Below, one piece after another: positions 36,918-38,584 of a stretch of DNA of 38,584 bases (positions are counted from its first letter, which is position 1; every line of letters starts with the position of its first letter). The stretch is taken from NCBI RefSeq assembly GCF_000455325.1, contig NZ_HG322951.1, positions 1,260,534 to 1,299,117 of the forward strand, given 5' to 3'. The notes under the pieces were generated by a model. It saw nothing but the letters and a program-made list of their open reading frames with translations, made no database searches and was not told the DNA's origin. The stretch is from Mycolicibacterium septicum DSM 44393 (GTDB lineage: Bacteria > Actinomycetota > Actinomycetes > Mycobacteriales > Mycobacteriaceae). Both the position numbers and the translations under genes were made by a program.

Positions 36918-38222
36918 CTAGTGGTGCAGCAGGGCCAGTGCGACGGCCTCGGGGCTGTGGCCGAAGTGCTCGATGACCTGCACCTGGATTTCGCCGACGA
37001 CGCCACCGAGGATGGCGCCGACCGCGATCATCGTGGGCTCGTCGTCCTTGAACACCGGCCGCAGGATCGACTCGTACTCCTCGTTGGTGAGCTGGCCCAT
37101 CTTGTCGACGATGGTCTTCTCGAGGTCCAGGGCGCTCATGGCGTAGTCCTGGGCCTCGACCAGCGTGGTGGGGAGCCGTTCGAGCACCATCTTCACCATG
37201 TTGTCCTTGAAGGCGTTGTACCGCTGCGTGCCGACGGCGAATTTGACCAGCGGGGTCGCGATGCCGGTCTGAGCATCGATGGCTGCTTCGACCTCCTTGC
37301 CCACCAGCGCGAACAGCTTGTCGGAGCCCGGTCCGCGCAGCACGCCGTCGAACAGGATCTCGGGTGAGAACAGGTCCTGGGCCAGGATCCGCGCGTAGTC
37401 CGCGGTGATCTTGTCGCGCTCGGCGTGCAGCAAGCCCTGGAACGGGATGAAGCCGAGGTATTTCGTCGGCCGCACCGGCCGGAACAACATGTTGAGCGCG
37501 ATGTAGTCACTGATGAGACCGACGCCGAAGCCGAAGGCCGGCATGATCCACGGATTCTGGAACAGCGCCCATGCGACCATCTGGACCAGGCCGATCGCCA
37601 GCCCGAAGTAGATCCCGCTGCGGCGGACGAAGGCCATCGCGTTGTCGCCGAGCCCGCGCATCAGTTTGTTGAGCTTGTCCTTGTTCCGGACCAGCGTCGT
37701 GACCGCCAGGTACTGGATGTCGACGAACCGGTTGAGGTCCGATCGCATCTCGGTGAGCATCTTCTCCACGATCTTCGGCGTCTGATCGTGTACGCGCGCC
37801 ATGATCGCCTTGCGCGCCGCATCGGGCAGTGAATCCCACAGTCCGGGCCGGATCTGCTCGGCGATGTCGCGGGAGATCTCGTCGACCGCCTGGGTCAGTG
37901 GCTCGCGCAACGTATCGACGGCTTCTCTGGCGTCGACCTTCTCCAGCAGCTCTTCGGGTTTCAGAAGGTTCTGGGTGAGCAGCTCGATGGTCTTGGACCC
38001 CACCTTGCCCGCGCGGCGGGGCACGATGCCCTGCCAACCGAACAGGCCGATGCCCTTGAACTCCATCGGCCGGTACAGCATCTCCAGCGCGACGATCTTG
38101 GTGCTCCACCCGACGAAGGCGGCGACGAACGGCATGGACAGATAGATCAGCCAATTGACGCCGAAATCTGCCTTGATCTCCTGCCAGGTCTGGATCGCGA
38201 GAATTGTCTCGCTGCCGCTCAT
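36918..38222 (-). CDS. DUF445 domain membrane protein
   Basis: A 434-residue protein matching the DUF445 family. There is a membrane segment near the N-terminus (about 22-45, with WLIYLSMPFVAAFVGWSTKI) and one or two in the middle (about 200-245), each followed by a similar motif: ALEMLYRPMEFKGIGLFGWQ and ALNMLFRPVRPTKYLGFIPF, then a G(I/L)(V/L)..R or AERD segment. This internal duplication is characteristic of the family. The long regions between are helical and charged. The function is unknown. It lies four bases after the Abi-alpha-like gene and is convergent with the PucR-family gene by six bases. Confidence 0.88.
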   Translation of the reverse strand: MSGSETILAIQTWQEIKADFGVNWLIYLSMPFVAAFVGWSTKIVALEMLYRPMEFKGIGLFGWQGIVPRRAGKVGSKTIELLTQNLLKPEELLEKVDAREAVDTLREPLTQAVDEISRDIAEQIRPGLWDSLPDAARKAIMARVHDQTPKIVEKMLTEMRSDLNRFVDIQYLAVTTLVRNKDKLNKLMRGLGDNAMAFVRRSGIYFGLAIGLVQMVAWALFQNPWIMPAFGFGVGLISDYIALNMLFRPVRPTKYLGFIPFQGLLHAERDKITADYARILAQDLFSPEILFDGVLRGPGSDKLFALVGKEVEAAIDAQTGIATPLVKFAVGTQRYNAFKDNMVKMVLERLPTTLVEAQDYAMSALDLEKTIVDKMGQLTNEEYESILRPVFKDDEPTMIAVGAILGGVVGEIQVQVIEHFGHSPEAVALALLHH

Positions 38223-38226
38223 GCGG

Positions 38227-38584
38227 TTACGAACCGTCCCGTTGGACCGCGGCCTCCCACAGGCCGCGACCCAGGCCTGACAGCGTCAGGGTCAGCTTGT
38301 CCACCCGCGCGGTGAGTGGCCCGCGCGATGCGCCCTTGATCGCCCGCAACACCATGGGCTCGGCCATGAGCACCTCGTACTCGGACTTCTGCGACGGATC
38401 CTCTGGACCGGTCTCGACCAGACCCAGCGACAGCAGATGGCCGACGTACTGCGGGACCATGGCGGGCAACGCCACATTGGCGGTGCGACCGATCAGGCAG
38501 GCGTTCTCCAGCACGGCCTGCCCCGGCGTCCGGGCCCGTGTCCAGGTGTAGACGTTGACCAGTGGCGAAGCCGCACCCTCCGAC
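38227..38584 (-). CDS. Abi-alpha (DUF4393)-like protein, C-terminal part; start beyond window
   Basis: The frame is open to the right edge, so only the last 119 or so residues are visible: it enters with SEGAASPLVNVYTWTRARTP and continues with MVPQYVGHLLSLGLVETGP and SEYEVLMAEP. It ends near LTLTLSGLGRGLWEAA. The pattern of a helical stretch, HLLSLGLVE, then a final LxLTxxGxxLWxA element is that of the Abi-alpha/DUF4393 group. The stop lies four bases before the DUF445 start, so the two are co-transcribed. The family assignment is moderate because most of the protein is missing. Confidence 0.6.
   Translation of the reverse strand, partial: SEGAASPLVNVYTWTRARTPGQAVLENACLIGRTANVALPAMVPQYVGHLLSLGLVETGPEDPSQKSEYEVLMAEPMVLRAIKGASRGPLTARVDKLTLTLSGLGRGLWEAAVQRDGS

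Overview
The window looks like chromosome from a fast-growing, high-GC actinobacterium of the Mycobacterium/Mycolicibacterium type. The reasons are GTG starts, densely packed operons with 1-4 base overlaps, a TIGR03085-type protein, lipoprotein signals, TetR-regulated short-chain dehydrogenases, and a SARP-cyclase-ATPase regulator of mycobacterial style. No species is claimed. No tRNA, rRNA, insertion sequence or CRISPR array was seen. No stretch over 300 bases lacks a gene.

Region 1 (1-10937, minus strand): a metallo-beta-lactamase-fold protein, a lipoprotein and a TIGR03085-family protein lead into one giant gene. That gene starts at 8917 and is still open at base 1, so it encodes more than 2970 residues. 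It combines a SARP-type DNA-binding/BTAD domain, a class III nucleotide cyclase, an AAA/STAND ATPase, a helical repeat region, and at least twelve complete NTF2/SnoaL-like modules. Most of these lie in a tandem array with an exact 810-base (270-codon) period. This is the most unusual object in the window.

Region 2 (11022-18085): an integral membrane protein, then a minus-strand operon of aryl-sulfate sulfotransferase, ABC permease, ABC ATPase, sulfonate-type binding lipoprotein and secreted lipase. A LacI-family regulator is transcribed divergently across a perfect CTAATCGATTAG palindrome. A ten-codon leader ORF sits directly before the sulfotransferase. The set suggests acquisition of an organosulfur compound.

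Region 3 (18207-24281): a TetR/SDR pair is divergent from a luxE-like/luxC-like/SDR/tetR operon. LuxC and LuxE homologues normally form a fatty-acid reductase; no luciferase genes are present. The divergent spacer holds several inverted repeats.

Region 4 (24298-36911): a small molybdate-binding-type protein and an agmatinase-family ureohydrolase, then a tandem glycine riboswitch driving gcvP-gcvT-gcvH-glyA-sdaA-lipA-lpdA. Together these can carry glycine through serine to pyruvate, with a lipoyl synthase and a lipoamide dehydrogenase supplied in the same operon. A PucR-family activator follows, preceded by a perfect 15-bp hairpin.

Region 5 (36918-38584, minus strand): a DUF445 membrane protein and the C-terminal part of an Abi-alpha (DUF4393)-like protein cut by the window edge.
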